64,000 nucleotides of DNA. Origin: Larix kaempferi. Taxonomy: Eukaryota > Streptophyta > Pinopsida > Pinales > Pinaceae. Location of the stretch: positions 14,335,001-14,399,000 of the forward strand of contig BSBM01000260.1 of NCBI GenBank assembly GCA_027924585.1, in the 5' to 3' direction. Shown in pieces: positions 23,001-35,312 of this stretch (the first letter of the stretch is position 1; every line of letters begins with the position of its first letter). The notes beneath the pieces are model-generated. The model saw only the letters and a program-made list of their open reading frames with translations. It was not told where the DNA came from and did no database searches. The position numbers were made by a program, and so were the translations under genes.

Positions 23001-24510
23001 TATGATGATAATATGGTAATTACTTAGTGCTAATTAATTTGTAATTATTGAACACAAATTACTCGTAACTGGATCTAATTATTCAAAGTAAAAAAGTTAC
23101 CTATGTGTATGGTGCCGCAATATCCTCTGCTGCCTCCATGGCTCCATTGAGGTCAAAGGAATCGACGTCCTCCCACCTGGGGGATGGAGACCCGACCTCG
23201 AATAACTGAACATTAAAACAAATAAAGTCAATAATGTGTAATTCAAACTTAAATATATTAAACAATACGATATCAAATAAAATACAACAAATACTTGAAC
23301 ATTAAATAAAACAATAGCAAACATGATCCATGAAGCTCCCTGTGGCATGCTGCTACGTATCACCATGGCAAGAATGACCACAGTGAGAACAACGATGTGC
23401 CGTTGTTCCAATAGAACTAGAAGGCCCCGCCTGGGTTCCACCTGTACCCCGGCATGTCCTGGCCACCACCCATAGACTGTGTAGTTGTCTGTGTCTCATC
23501 GATGTCCTCCTGACTCTGGGAAGACATGGCCACAAATTTGGTATGTCTAAGCAAGTCATGTGTGGCACGTCTAACGGAGTCATGAATCTCATCTAGGCTG
23601 CTACCAAACCCGGGTGGCTGAGGAGGTGGGTTTGGCTCTCTCCTGGGTGCAGGAGGTCCTCTAAGTGGGTTGCGGTGCGCCTGAGGTCGATCTTGGGCAG
23701 AGCCAAGACTGACACCCTGAAACTCAGTGATGTCAAAATAGTTGACATGGTACCCTAGCTCAAACTCAGCCCACAATTTCCGAAGGAAATACTGTGGGAC
23801 CTCCAAGTTGTTGCACAGGGGCCTGTCAAACACCATGAACCACCTCTTTCTCTAGTTATCTCTCCATGGCTAGTAAATGCACCAATCCATGCAAACCCGA
23901 GCCCTTGTCACAGCTGGAGGCTGTCCCATCGAGGGAACTATGAACTTGTTATACAACTAGGATTTGGTGATGTTGAGGTATTTTATCTGCTCTTTGGACA
24001 ACCCAGTGGAGTAGTGTTCCCTCATTCGAGCCCTATATTGGCTTAAGTTTGTTATCTCACTGTGTGCAATATTGATTGATTCAATAATGTTTTGAAGTGA
24101 TGAAGCCAAGGAAACCCGAGAGGGTTCCTTGGTACTATTCAATTCATTACTTAGTGCCCTCAATTGATTTAAGTCTTGGTGTAATTGATCTTCGGGGTTT
24201 TCATTCGGTTCATTGTCGGTTCCCATATTGTCTTCTGAAGGTCGGGTTTCATTGGTTTCATCGGATGGTTCAGGTGTGTTTGACATCTTGTTAGGTGTAG
24301 ATGGCCTGCAATTAAATTTCCTTGGTTTTTTAATGGATTGTAAAAAAATTTTAAAATTCAAATTCAAATGGGAAAAAAAAAAAAACACAAATTTGTGCTT
24401 TGAGGAGCACCTACCTGGAGAAATGGATGGCACTGTGGTGTAGGGGCGATTTCTTGGTGTTGAGGAGGATTTGGTTGCTCGAAGACATGTTCGCGGGGTT
24501 GCACAGTGTG
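20035..24510 (-). pseudogene. Unrecognised multi-exon Pro-rich gene, disrupted
   Basis: Splice-like boundaries outline a gene. A leader ends in a donor at 24415 (CTCCAG|GTAGGT). The next exon begins at 24305 after TTGCAG and contains ATG at 24286 (MSNTPEPSDE, an acidic Asn/Glu-rich segment). Later exons are 23205-23101, 21163-21101, 20995-20419 (very Pro-rich), 20320-20252 and 20151-20035. The last two are 69 and 117 nt and join in phase; they encode GGIAERLGSRRRE through a basic SMKKRKIDFGD segment, a possible nuclear localisation signal, to TGA. The exon near 23960-23840 has stops at NITKS-stop-LYNKF, IY-stop-PWRDN and DN-stop-RKRW, which read as CAG or TGG codons changed to TAG, as expected from C deamination. 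The reading frame across the Pro-rich exon is ambiguous. No domain was recognised; a transposable-element-borne protein is possible. Confidence 0.5.
21170..23095. other. Putative intron or spacer
   Basis: This lies between two apparent exons of the minus-strand gene and is largely AT-rich. On the plus strand at about 22550-22900, out-of-frame bits such as a basic KHRKSKKALDGSLRRKD segment and IIIRGLGCLK could be a worn LINE ORF1/endonuclease junction, but the match is too short to call. Confidence 0.3.
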
Positions 24511-24535
24511 CTCGCGGGTTGGAGAGTGGGCTCAC

Positions 24536-27342
24536 GCATTTGTCGAAAATGACAAACCCGTGAGCTCTGGTTTTTTTTTATAAAAAACATAGGCGCACAT
24601 GCCCCACTGACGCGTGCGCACCATTTTGTGCGTATGCGTCAAAGGCATGTGCGCGGCCCTTTTGTCCACGTGGGCTGAACCACGTGGGCATTTGGCATTG
24701 CCGAAGCAGCGACGTGTGCGCGCCTTTGGAGGCGCATGCGCGTAGTTTTGTTTTTTCCGCTCACGCACTGTTGTTGCGGTTATTTTGGGTACTAGCTTCG
24801 TGCGGGTACCCAATTGTATTCATGATTTATATTGTTAGTTTTTACTTTTATTTTGATGAAATGGGTTTAAGTTAAGTTGGAACATTGAATTACAATAGTG
24901 TTTTGCACTTTACATCCTAAGTTGGAGGTCTGTTGGATTTTTAGTTCCACGTGCATGGAATATTAATGCAGGATTTTTTGGTTAATACACTAGTTTTTGT
25001 TTAGTCACTATTAAGTTGACAAGGCTCGGGAAGTTGTGAATGTGTCCTTAAATGTAATGGTTGAATGTAATTAGATATAGGACCATGTAGATGATGCAAA
25101 TTACTAAAAAGAAAAAGTGCATTACGAAAGATGCTACCTATAAAGTGTGGTTTGGCTAGATAGCAAGAGTTTCACATTTTGACTCATTTACATTTAACAC
25201 ATGGTATTGTTTTATGATATCCCTTTCTACCATAAAAAGCTTTGTACCATAAAAATCTATTCAAAATTATAGTTTCACGAAAAAATATTACTGGGTAGTA
25301 AGGATAGTTCATTTTTAAGTGTATAAAGCTTAGCATTTGATTATGGTTTTGGTATTTGTTTTATTGTTTTGACGTCATGTGATTAAATGAATTGATGTTT
25401 TATAGTCAGGTGGTAGCATATGTTGGATTTCCTTTTTAATTTGTGGATACTTATTTGTTCTTTCACACACTGGCCACTCATATTTAAAAAATAGAACTTA
25501 GTTTTGTATTTTGATTGGAAACTTCTGTATTGTTAACTACATGTTGTCTTTTGTTTAAGAAGAAATTAGAGATTAAGTTGCATTAATTGAACTCATATTG
25601 CTTAGTTGACATCAAATGCATAGTCTACCCTGTAGCGTGATCCTTCTTGGATTATGGTTCCTATCTTACTCCTTACGTTGAATTTTAATATTTATGTGGC
25701 ATCATAAGCACATTTTACACCAACTCTATTTATGTGGCATCATAAGCACATTTTACACCAGCTCCAACAGATCACATGAAGCATACATTACAAAGCACTA
25801 GAGAGAATTCATCTTAAATTTAATGGGTGTAGCTTTTATCTTGTTCGTTTTTAATTCTAAGTATCACATCCACACACCTTTGTAAGCTGACATTTTGTAT
25901 GTTAATAAATAGTTAAGTTCTTGCAAATAGTTTCAAAGGATCTCTTGCTTAATGGCAGTCTCTCTTGATCCAAATTTGTGAATACAATGCATCCATGTGA
26001 ACATGGAATCTATAACCAACTCTACTTTGAAGGGTATTTGTATTGGATTTCCAAGCATTACTTAATTTCAGTTATGTTTATATTCCAGATTATTGAAAAC
26101 ATACAAATTATGAATTTCAAAGTGATATGTTTGAAATACAAATTATGAACTTCAAAGTGATATGTTTAGGATAGTATGGGCTTAGCCTCTTCTCCTCCTA
26201 CTCAATCACCCCCTCAATACTAAACATGATGGATTTGTTTTTAGCTCTAAGCCTTTGGTGGCATTTTCAATATGAAGGACTTCGAAGCCCCTAGCCAAGT
26301 AAGTAGTCTGAATATGTAATATTTAACGAGGATGATCACCCACCAAAGAAACTTCTAAATATATGTTTATCATCCTTGCCAAGCAAGAAGTCTCAATATG
26401 TGCCAATGATCAAATTGATGAGGGTCAACACCCATCACAAAAATTTCTAAATAAATCTTTATCAATGGCAATTCATCTTAGTAAAACGATGCTTCCTATT
26501 ATTTGATTTGGTAGGTGGATGTGAGATTATTTTTTAAAGGTCAATTTATAATTTTTAAGTTTTAGGAGATTAAAATATAAAAGAAACTAGCATAGACAAA
26601 TTTTAACTCTTTTTTTTTAAATGTCTTTTTTTTACTTGTTCTTATATCTAATAATCTTCATCTCTTTTCATCAAAATGCCCAATAGTTATTTGTGTTCAA
26701 ATAATTGTATCTAGCAAAAATCCTCTAAAATAGACTATAGCTTAATGTCATGGTTGCATTTAATCAAGAACATTGCTTTGTCCCCGCCTGTTTTGATCTA
26801 TACATCTAGTGTTGTCATCAAAAACTTATTTGCAATTTGCCAGGGACAGTGCTACCCACACCTCTATGATTTCCCTCTTTAATGTCATGATACCTTGCAT
26901 ATATTGAATATGAATCATTTTATTAATTAATGTACAGATATGTCCATTTTGTAGGTAGATCTTGAAGTCAATATCTCTCATGGTCCAGTAAAGAAGGTAT
27001 TGCTAGAAGAAACAAATTTCGAGAGGTCTCCCTACTAATTTTAGGAATAAGTAAGAAGAATGCTCTAGTGTATGATATATCAGACCATCAACCTTGAGAA
27101 CTGAATGATTTACATTTGCAAAATTTCGAAAGTGATTTTTACCTGACCAGTGGTGTATATTTCAGGTCACCAATATCGCTGGCTAAGTATTGTGCACAAG
27201 GATTACCTTCTAACTCCTATGTTTTGGTTGTTGATCATGGGAAGGTCGCCTTTTAAAAGAATGGGTCATTACCTATCTCAGGTTTATGTTCTACTTATAC
27301 AATTTTGAGAATGACCGAGTTTCCTCTGTTCATTATTTTGAG
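24536..27342. other. Spacer with CpG-rich patch and small direct repeats
   Basis: 24590-24760 is unusually CpG-rich with repeated TGCGCGC/GCATGCGCG strings and sits at the 5' side of the minus-strand gene, so it may contain that gene's promoter (inference). A direct duplication of TATGTGGCATCATAAGCACA occurs at about 25693 and 25731 (period 38). A second one around ACAAATTATGAATTTCAAAG occurs near 26102 and 26138. No gene was found. Confidence 0.4.
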
Positions 27343-27672
27343 CTAAGAAGCCAAGATTATATAGATTAGATCAGGCAGAATTACATAGGCTATATTGTAT
27401 GGTAAAGTTGTAATTTTTAACTTCCTGGCTTTGTATTGTTCCATGAGTGTCAGTAACCAATGGTACTGGGATAGGAGTTTTCCAAGGTTTAAAATGGAAA
27501 TCGAGCACTCCTGTAAGGTTTCGCAAAAATCTATCTCTATCATAGATAGTTTTTTAGACTTGACATCATATTCTAGTGATAGTCTTATCCAGAATAATGT
27601 ACTTGATATGAAATCAGATTGTAGATAGCATGCAACAACACCGATGAGAGTATTGAACCCTAATAAAGACAA
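27343..27672 (-). other. Open frame of 109 codons, unrecognised
   Basis: The frame has balanced, globular-looking composition (MSLLGFNTLIGVVACYLQ at the start, later KLSMIEIDFCETLQE and KARKLKITTLP), unlike the low-complexity frames elsewhere. It could be a fragment of a real protein gene, but no family was recognised and no splice context was established. It overlaps nothing else convincing. Confidence 0.25.
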
Positions 27673-27716
27673 ATCCTTTGAAACATAGCAAAGTTTACTA
27701 AGGTGTTCTTACCTAC

Positions 27717-28300
27717 GGTCAATCAGTGGTAGCAAAACTTTTGAATTTTTCTCCAAAAGAAAAAGAAGAGCTACTCTCAGAAGTTGAGATTATTACTTCT
27801 TTGCAACACAAGAATATTATTGTCCTAATTGGTTACTGTATATATGGAAAGGAATGCCTTCTTGTCTATAACTTTGTATCAAGAGGGAACCTTGAGGAGA
27901 ACCTTCATGGTATACAATATGATCTATTGAAGTCAATTTCACTGGTTTCGTAGGGGAATTTTTTATTATTAGAAATTAGCTTTTTTACTAACATTCTGTA
28001 TATAATAGTGGAAAAAGGGTAAACTGGATTGAAAGTGGCTCTGTATATAAAAGTGGAAAAGGTAAACTGGATTGAAAGTGGTTGCTGGAGTTGCCGAAGC
28101 ATTGGATTAATTGTATGATGGTTGCTATTACTCTGAAACATTGGATTAATTGCATGATGGTTGCAATTAGTCTAAAACATTGGATTAATTGCATGATGGT
28201 TGTGATCAGCCTGCCATTCACAGGGATCTGAAATCTTCCAACATTCTTCTGTTTCATGACTTTGAACCTCAGGAGAATACCTACAAGTGGCAGCTTTGTA
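27717..28300 (+). pseudogene. Receptor-like cytoplasmic kinase (RLCK VI-type) fragment
   Basis: The frame from 27720 gives VAKLLNFSPKEKEELLSEVE, then ITSLQHKNIIVLIGYC and LLVYNFVSRGNLEENLHG, which are the AxK lysine region, alpha-C helix and hinge of a plant Ser/Thr kinase; EENLHG is typical of RLCK VI/RBK-like kinases. After a stop at 27951, AGVAEALD (28084) and AIHRDLKSSNILL (about 28215) give the catalytic loop HRD-x4-N. The segment before the HRD is damaged by a 39-bp triplication at 28100-28216 and a ~44-bp duplication at about 28000-28080. Frames change between halves and the C-lobe after DFEPQ is lost. It is non-functional as it stands. Confidence 0.75.
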
Positions 28301-28439
28301 TGACTAAAGGATTTTATCTTTGGTATTTACAGCAGAGACAATTAAGAATACTTTGGTGTAAAGATAATCTATTATTCTCGATACATGTGTTCTAATATAT
28401 CTGCATGCTATACAAGCATTCAAAATTTAAAAACAACTT

Positions 28440-31251
28440 TAGCAATGGCACAAGACATTACCACTTCGTGACTCTTGTTTTTGTAGAGATGAAACTCCTA
28501 TATTGTTTGGGCAAATTGTACATTCTCAATCAAGTTCATTAATTTCAAAAAAATAATTATATTTAAAAAAATAAAAAACCACCCACAAAAATGTTCCCAT
28601 CATCAATCCAATCACAAGCTCATAATTGTAAAATCGCTACCTGAAAAAGACGAAGCGAGTTCTTGCAAACTCCTTTTAACTTTTGGTTGCCTTCACAACT
28701 ATGGCGGATCACTTGAGTTTCGTATGGTAAAAAATCAAAAAATCAATGGCGGATCAGTTGAGCTCCGTCTAGTAAAACATCAACCGCGGTGAGAGAGGCT
28801 CGAACTCTCGACCTCAGGATTACCAAATGTTAAGCCTGAGACCTACACGCTAACCAACTGCGCCACCAACCCCATTCCCCATTGAATGTGAGCACTTACG
28901 TTTACATTCTTAATACGTCTTTCGAGTAATGTAACTCTTTTGGTTGGTAAATTGCAGAAATTTCAAGAACTTATTTGTAAAATCAATTAATGCGCAAGAT
29001 TTATAACAAGAAATTTAATCCCTCAAAGTCATGTAAAATCACAATCATCTGTGATGGCTCCTTGCAACGTGATCGGCCAGGGAGAAACAAGCATTATAGT
29101 TAGAATTAGATAAATTCTTAAGAACCCATTTGTTAATTGGTTTCATAAATTGTGGATGCACTTTGAGAGTGGGGATTTTCATAGCTGGACATATTGTTAT
29201 GTTTTTTTTATGGGACTCTCACATAGTTTAATCAAGAAGATATTACAATGTGGATATATTTGTTTTTAATATGTAAAAGTTATATTTTTATTTGTTTGGT
29301 TTGAATTTTAATTATGAAATTTTACTTTAAAGGTTATGATAAAATTTTGAAAATTTGTTAAATTAAGCCATAGCTTTGTTATGAGTGAAATAAAGAACAA
29401 CTCTTGAAAAAAGTTGAACTTGTTTACATATTAACTCAACATTGAGTTTCTTCATTTATTAACCCATTACAATAAAAATAGTTGTTAGTTTAAATGGAAA
29501 TCAATGCCTTTAGACATGGAAAAATTGTGTTGCATGAAATTCCTACATATTAAGATGAGAAAATGATAAATGCCATAAGTTTCTTATGGAGTCCCATGGA
29601 TTTAAATCATCTTTCTTGGAATGTAATTAAAGGATGATACACTTTTCCATCTACATGGTTTTTTGAATTGTGACAATGTCATTGTAGTTATTCTATTCAA
29701 GAAAAAATGCAACCCTAAACACAACTTTAGCCACAATGGCACCTCCCCCTAACACTACACCCAAAGTTATTAAAACTAGTTTGATACTAAATCATGTTGT
29801 CTCACCAATACCCCAACAATGCCCAAATCTCAATAGTACTTAGTCTTTTACCTTCAACAACTATACCAAGCATCTTCAATGATAATTCAATAATCAACTA
29901 ATTATGCCACCTCATTGACAAATTAACGAACTGATTTAGCACTAACTCACAATTGAGAGGGATCGCACATTAGACATGATGGGTGATCAAAGGGGGCCTA
30001 CCCATTAATAAAACCAATCACAACTTAGGGGTCAACTCTAAATGTAATATTTTGATTGGACTTAGACTAGATATTACACTTTTGGGTGTTCTCGTATATT
30101 TGGAAAAACCTAATATTGATTGACTTATTTTATTTGGACACTCCATTATGATATGTTATACTTACTTAGGTGTGACATGTTTTTTGTGTATGTGGGTAGT
30201 GAATGAATCATGATATGTATTATTTCCTATGCATTGTGTGATGCATTATGATTTTGTGTTGAACTTATATTATCACATGGTTTATATGAATTTATATGGC
30301 ATAACATTGTGATGTTGTTGATAGGTTTTGAGTGTGATACCCAAGTCCCATAAGCATGATGGACCTCAACAGGGAATCAAGTAATGTAGACTTGAGATGG
30401 GGGTTGAGACTCTATGTTGGGCTTACCTTGGAACTCTATGCATTTCATTTTTCATGCACTGCCTCCATCCCTGACATGAAAATCTCAATTCCACAGACAA
30501 AGTCTGTGACAGGCTCCAATTGGTACTCACATGGGATTTTGATCAATTCAAACTTGCATACATTTATGCAAGTCCCTTATGGGATATCCAAATTCTCATT
30601 AACGCACATGATTGAACCATATAATGTCTTTGGAAGAAAATGTAAAAGATGGTTTGTGGCATAGTTCAACATTAAACTAGGGGTGTAGGGTTTTTATTGA
30701 TACCATTTCCTTCACAAGAAGAAAGGGCCAAAATTGCAAAGATTCCCTATGAGGAAACAAGACACACTCTCCCTTGTTTTATAGAGGTGGAAGTCCTATG
30801 TTATTCGGGTAAATTTTTCATTCTGAATCAAATTCATATGCCTCTGAAAGATGTTTGTGTTTAGATAAAATAATAAAGTAAAGTAACATAAAAAAGACGC
30901 CACCGATGAAGGCGTTGCAATCTTCAATACACTCAAAAGCTGATAAGCATAAATCATTACCTAAAAATGACCAAGCAACAATCTTCTTGCTAACTCATTT
31001 TTCTCTTTTCCTTATACTTTTGATAAAAAACATTTAAAAATGGAAGATATTGTACAAAACAAAATTATCAAGTTAGAAATATTACTTGTTCATTTTACAT
31101 CATGTCAATGAAATATATTTTCCAAGACTATTCGAGGAAGTAAGGTGACCAATATATGTGGAAAGCGATGTAAGATTATAACTCTATATTCAAAGAAGTT
31201 TGAAAAATAGGTACATGTTCAAATGTTAGCATTCATGACCAAAGGTGTATT
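28440..31251. repeat. Multi-kb repeat unit, copy 1 (cut by LINE)
   Basis: This is homologous over most of its length to 34211-37960 and 41116-44100, and more weakly to 38440-40380. Shared landmarks, in order: AAACTCCTATxTTGTTTGGG, a tRNA-Met relic, GATGGCTCCTTGCAACGTGA, GACATGTTxTTTxTGTATGT, ATAAGCATGATGGACCTCAA, and ACATGTTCAAATGTTAGCAT near the end. The copy ends at TATTCAAATG, where the LINE begins; the TNL fragment that follows this point in copies 2 and 3 is absent. The 30356-30664 frame lies in this repeat and is not supported as a gene. Confidence 0.85.
28785..28873 (-). pseudogene. tRNA-Met relic in repeat copy 1
   Basis: It aligns along its whole length with the tRNA at 41116-41205. 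The anticodon triplet reads CAG rather than CAT (CTCAGGC in the loop), the 3' acceptor strand is changed (GCGG in place of GGGG on the plus strand) and there is one extra base in the 5' acceptor. It is therefore unlikely to be a working gene. Confidence 0.75.
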
Positions 31252-34210
31252 CAAATGTACTATTTAGCCTTCCAAGGACAAGATCCCTACTCCCAACGGG
31301 TGCATGGTGGAGTTATATCTCCATTTTTTTATTTACTTGGTGAGGAGCTTACGGAAGCAATTGAGGAGCCAAAGAACAAAGAATGGGTGCCTTCTAGCTT
31401 AAATACTACCTACATCACACTTGTTTCGAAAGTGGATACACCAGCTGACTTTGATGACTATCACCTGATTTCTCTTTGCAACCTCCTATATAAAACTATT
31501 TCGAAAATCATTGCCAAAAGATTAAAACCTTTTTTGGGTAGGTTTGTTTCGGAGGAGCAGTTTAGTTTCTTACCTAATCGCCAGATTATGGATGATGTAG
31601 GGGTGGCTCAAGAGGGCCTTCATACTATCAAGGTGAAGAGCTTGAACGCTTTTATACTTAAATTAGATCTCCAAAAAGCATATGATAGAGTGGATTGGTC
31701 ATATTTATGGTTCATTCTTATTCAGATTGGTCTTACGGTGGAGTTGGTCAATTGGATGATGGTTTGTATCACTAGTGCCAGCATTGTGGCGTTGATTAAT
31801 GGGTCTCCTACCTCCTTTTTTTGAGGGACACGTGGTCTAAGACAAGGGTGTCTGTTGTCACCTTACTTATTCATATTGGCCACTGAGGGGCTTAGCTTAT
31901 TGATAAAAAGGGAAAAGTCTCATAGGCTTATCACTGGAATTAAAGTGGCTCGAACTCTCTCGATCTCACACCTTCTGTTTGTTGACGATGCCCTTCTTTT
32001 TGGAGCAGGAACTAGAGAGGAATGGTAGCAGTATCAGAAGATACTCAATATATTTTACGATGCATCGAGGATGCTTATAAGTCCCACCAAATCAGGATTT
32101 GTGTGCAAGTGTGATGATACAGATACAAAAAAATTCATTGTCAATCTATTTCCTTATCATATGAAGGACATTGAGGGAGGCATCAAATATCTCGGTTTTA
32201 TCATAAAACCTAATTGCTATTGTGTAGAGGACTGGAACTGGCGTATACAAAACATCACCAGAAGGATCAATTCCTGGTCTTACAGGTGGTTGACATTGGG
32301 GGGGAGACTTATCTTGGTGAAAATTGTTCTACAATGTGTCCCTATGTATTGGTTCTCACTTTTTGTTGTCCCTGGGGTGGTGATTGAGAATATACGCCGA
32401 AAAATGTTTCATTTCTTGCGGGGTGGCTGGTTTGGTGCCTCAAAGATCCATCTTACCTCTTGGGAGAGTATTCCGTTTCCCTTTCAGCTTGGGGGTTGGG
32501 GGATTAAATGTTTGAAGTCATTCAATCGAGCACTCTGTGCCAAGAGTCTTTGGCATAGCCTGTTTGATGAAGGACTTTGGGGAAAGACTATTAAAGTGAA
32601 ATATTTGAAAGGGCTCTCTCCAAGTCACTGGTTCAGGGCATTGTGCAAACCTGCATCCAAGATTTCTGAAGTCTGGAGGAGCCTCCTTAAGGTGTTACCT
32701 ATTATAAACAGTTCTCTTTGCTGGGCAGTGGGATGGGGCATACAAACGTTTGTGGGCATTGACCTGATTTTGGGTCTTGAAGAGGGATATAAACTGTCAC
32801 CAGGACTCATGAAAGAATTGTAGGGGAGAGGGATTTATGTTTTGCAACAAGCGAAAAAGTCACAGAACGACTCCACGATCCGATGTTTTTCATCAAAGGA
32901 CCTATCTCTACCTAGCCCACTAAATGACAAATGGGACACATTTACTCATAAGTTGATCTCGATGGGAATTTATATTATTGAAAAGCATGATCAGTTGGTT
33001 TGGGCAAAGAATCCATTGGTAGGTTTTGTTACTGCCAGGTTGGTGTATATGACGTTGTTTGAAGATGTGCAGAACCAAGCTGGTAGTAGGTGGATGAGGA
33101 GGTTGTGGAATGATAAGGTGTCATTAAAAGTTAGTTGCTTCATTTGGGTTTGTTTACAGAATAAAATACTAACTTGGGAGAACCTTCAGAATCGGGGTTT
33201 TTTGGGGCCTGGTATTTGCCAGTTATGTCATCGGCATCATGAGGACATTAACCATCTTTTTGGGCAATGTTCCCTTTTCTGAGGGCTTTGGAAGGTGATG
33301 AGGTTGATATATCTTGTGCTGCCAGTTTGGGATAGAACTCACTTCAATGATAATATGTCTGCATATTTTAATCTCCTACAAGTGAACATGAATTTGGTCT
33401 TTTATGCTATCTGGGAAGTTTGGCATGAAAGAAATGGGGGTGATCTTCAGGGATCGAAATCCTAATGCTGAGTTAGTATTTTCACGTATCCGTGTTGGAG
33501 TCACATCTGGCATTGGTCCTCCTAAAAACATCAAGAATGGATCTAAATCATTTGATGAAGCAGGGCAATTCTTCCCGATTGGTTATTTTGATGGCGCTGC
33601 TTATCGGATCACTGTTATCATTTGCTGCTCAAAGCGTGAAGGGGTACTAATTCCAAAGCTGAGCTATTGGCCCTTTGGGGGCTATTGTGGTTTGCGAGGA
33701 AGGTGAACATTGATTCAGTCCAATTTTTTGGGGATTCACAATGGATAATTGATTGCGCCACGGGTAAAGTGAGTTTGAAACCTATTTTGCTGGAGCACTG
33801 GATGTAGAGGACACGTTCTTTGATTATGGCATTTTCTAAGATCTCTTTCTCTCACATCTACCGATGCTTTAATAAGGCAATTGACGGTAACTCGAAGTTG
33901 GCTCTGAGTGAGATGGATGGGATTCTTTTGGTCAAGGAGTTCAGAGGAGCATTGTTGGTTAGAAGTAACTATTTGGAAATAAGTTAATTGACATTGTTGT
34001 TGTTTTTTGGACAGTATTTTGAACGTTGTTTGACTCTTTATATGTTATAAGTTTGTGAATCTTGCTAAGAAAGTTCTAAGATAGATCTAATTTTGTATTG
34101 ATGAAAGGTTGATGAGCAATGAGAAGCTATCTCGCTTCTCTGTTGATGTAAAGTTATGTAGACATATCTTTTTCTTTTAATAAAAAGATGTTTTTTTCGT
34201 TATGAAAAAA
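31252..34210 (+). pseudogene. L1-type LINE ORF2, 5'-truncated: RT, zf-RVT, RNase H
   Basis: This non-LTR retrotransposon polyprotein would copy element RNA at a nicked target. The endonuclease is missing. Reverse transcriptase motifs: FILKLDLQKAYDRVDW (about 31650-31700), [13 protein letters not shown] (about 31833), [11 protein letters not shown] (about 31975), IKYLGFII and LTLGGRLILVKIVL. A zf-RVT-like domain has CQLCHRHHEDINHLFGQC (about 33218-33271). RNase H follows in another frame with GYFDGAA (about 33580) and FFGDSQWIID (about 33725). The RT-to-zinc part stays in one frame broken by TGA (31822), TAG (about 32029), TAG (32821) and TGA (about 33280); the 5' end near 31270-31340 and the RNase H need frame changes. 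The 3' end is AT-rich with an AATAAAAAG-type signal and an A-rich end near 34205. Confidence 0.9.
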
Positions 34211-34447
34211 TAAAGATAAAACTCCTATGTTGTTTGGGAAAATTGTATATTCTCAATCAAGTTCATATATTTCAAAACAATAATTATATTTAAATTTAAA
34301 AATAAAATAAAAAACCACCCACAAAAATGTTCCAATCATCAATCCAATGACAAGCTCCCATAATTGTAAAATCACTACCTAAGAAAAAGAGAAGAAGACG
34401 AAGGGAGTTATTGCAAACTCCTTTTAACTTTTGGTTACCTTCACAAC

Positions 34448-34516
34448 CTCTCGACCTCAGGATTACTCAATGTTAAGCCATGAGACCTACGCGCTAACCA
34501 ACTGCGCCACCACCCC
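34448..34516 (-). pseudogene. 3'-truncated tRNA-Met relic in repeat copy 2
   Basis: The 5' half, D arm, CAT anticodon and intron region match the tRNA at 41116-41205. The 3' end (T-loop 3' side and acceptor) is missing: the plus strand goes from CACAAC straight to CTCTCGACCTCAGG. It cannot fold as a tRNA. Confidence 0.8.
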
Positions 34517-34925
34517 CATTGATTGTAAACAATTATTTTTTACATTTTCAATAAGTCCTTTCGACCTAGGGTAACTTTTTTGGGTTTGATGAATTGCATG
34601 AATTTCAAGAACTTATTTATAAAATCAATTAATGCGCAAGATTTATAACAAGAAATTTAATCTGTCAAAGTCATGTAAAATCACAATCATCTGTGATGGC
34701 TCCTTGCAACGTGATCGGCCCAGGAGAAACAAACATTATAGTTAGAATTAGATAAATTCTTAAGAATCCATTTGTTAATTGGTTTCATAAATCGTGGATG
34801 CACTTTGTGAGTGGGGATTTTCATAGCTGGACATATGGTGATGTTCTTTCATGGAACTCTACATAATTTAATCAAGAAGATATTACAATGTGGATATATT
34901 TGTTTTTAAGATGTAAAAGTTATAG

Positions 34926-35312
34926 GTTTTTTTCTAAGGAAAAAATCGTAATTTTTTCTTAAAATCTAATCAAAATTACATATTGTCGGAAAGCTCTTTC
35001 CAGGAAAAAAAAAAAGCTTTTTAAAAGCTTCCAAAGAATTTTGTGTTTACAGTTTCATATATTCGTGGGAAAAAGAGACCCATATGTTTACAGTGTTCAT
35101 ATATTCGTGGAAAAAGAGACCCACAATACCATAATATATATACAAAAGTACACTGCAAAAATTTACTGCGGTTATAGAAGTAAACTTCTTTTTGTGTTTT
35201 CAGTTTTCAGACCATATGTTTACAGTTTCATATATTCGTGGGAAAAAAGAGACCCACAATACCGCAATATATATACAAAAGTACATTGCAAAAATTTACT
35301 GCGGTTATAGAA
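34926..35312. mobile_element. 387-bp insertion with 13-bp flanking duplication
   Basis: GTAAAAGTTATAG occurs at 34913-34925 and again at 35313-35325, while copies 1 and 3 have a single occurrence at the corresponding place. Inside, TTTACAGTTTCATATATTCG with GAGACCCACAATACC and AAAATTTACTGCGGTTATAG is repeated, so the insert is largely two ~170-bp direct copies plus a partial third. No coding capacity. The flanking duplication suggests a small non-autonomous element, but a tandem expansion is not excluded. Confidence 0.5.

Noticed and set aside
30356-30664. 102-codon plus-strand frame
   Set aside because: It lies within the multi-kb repeat; the corresponding stretches in copies 2 and 3 are broken, and no domain is visible.
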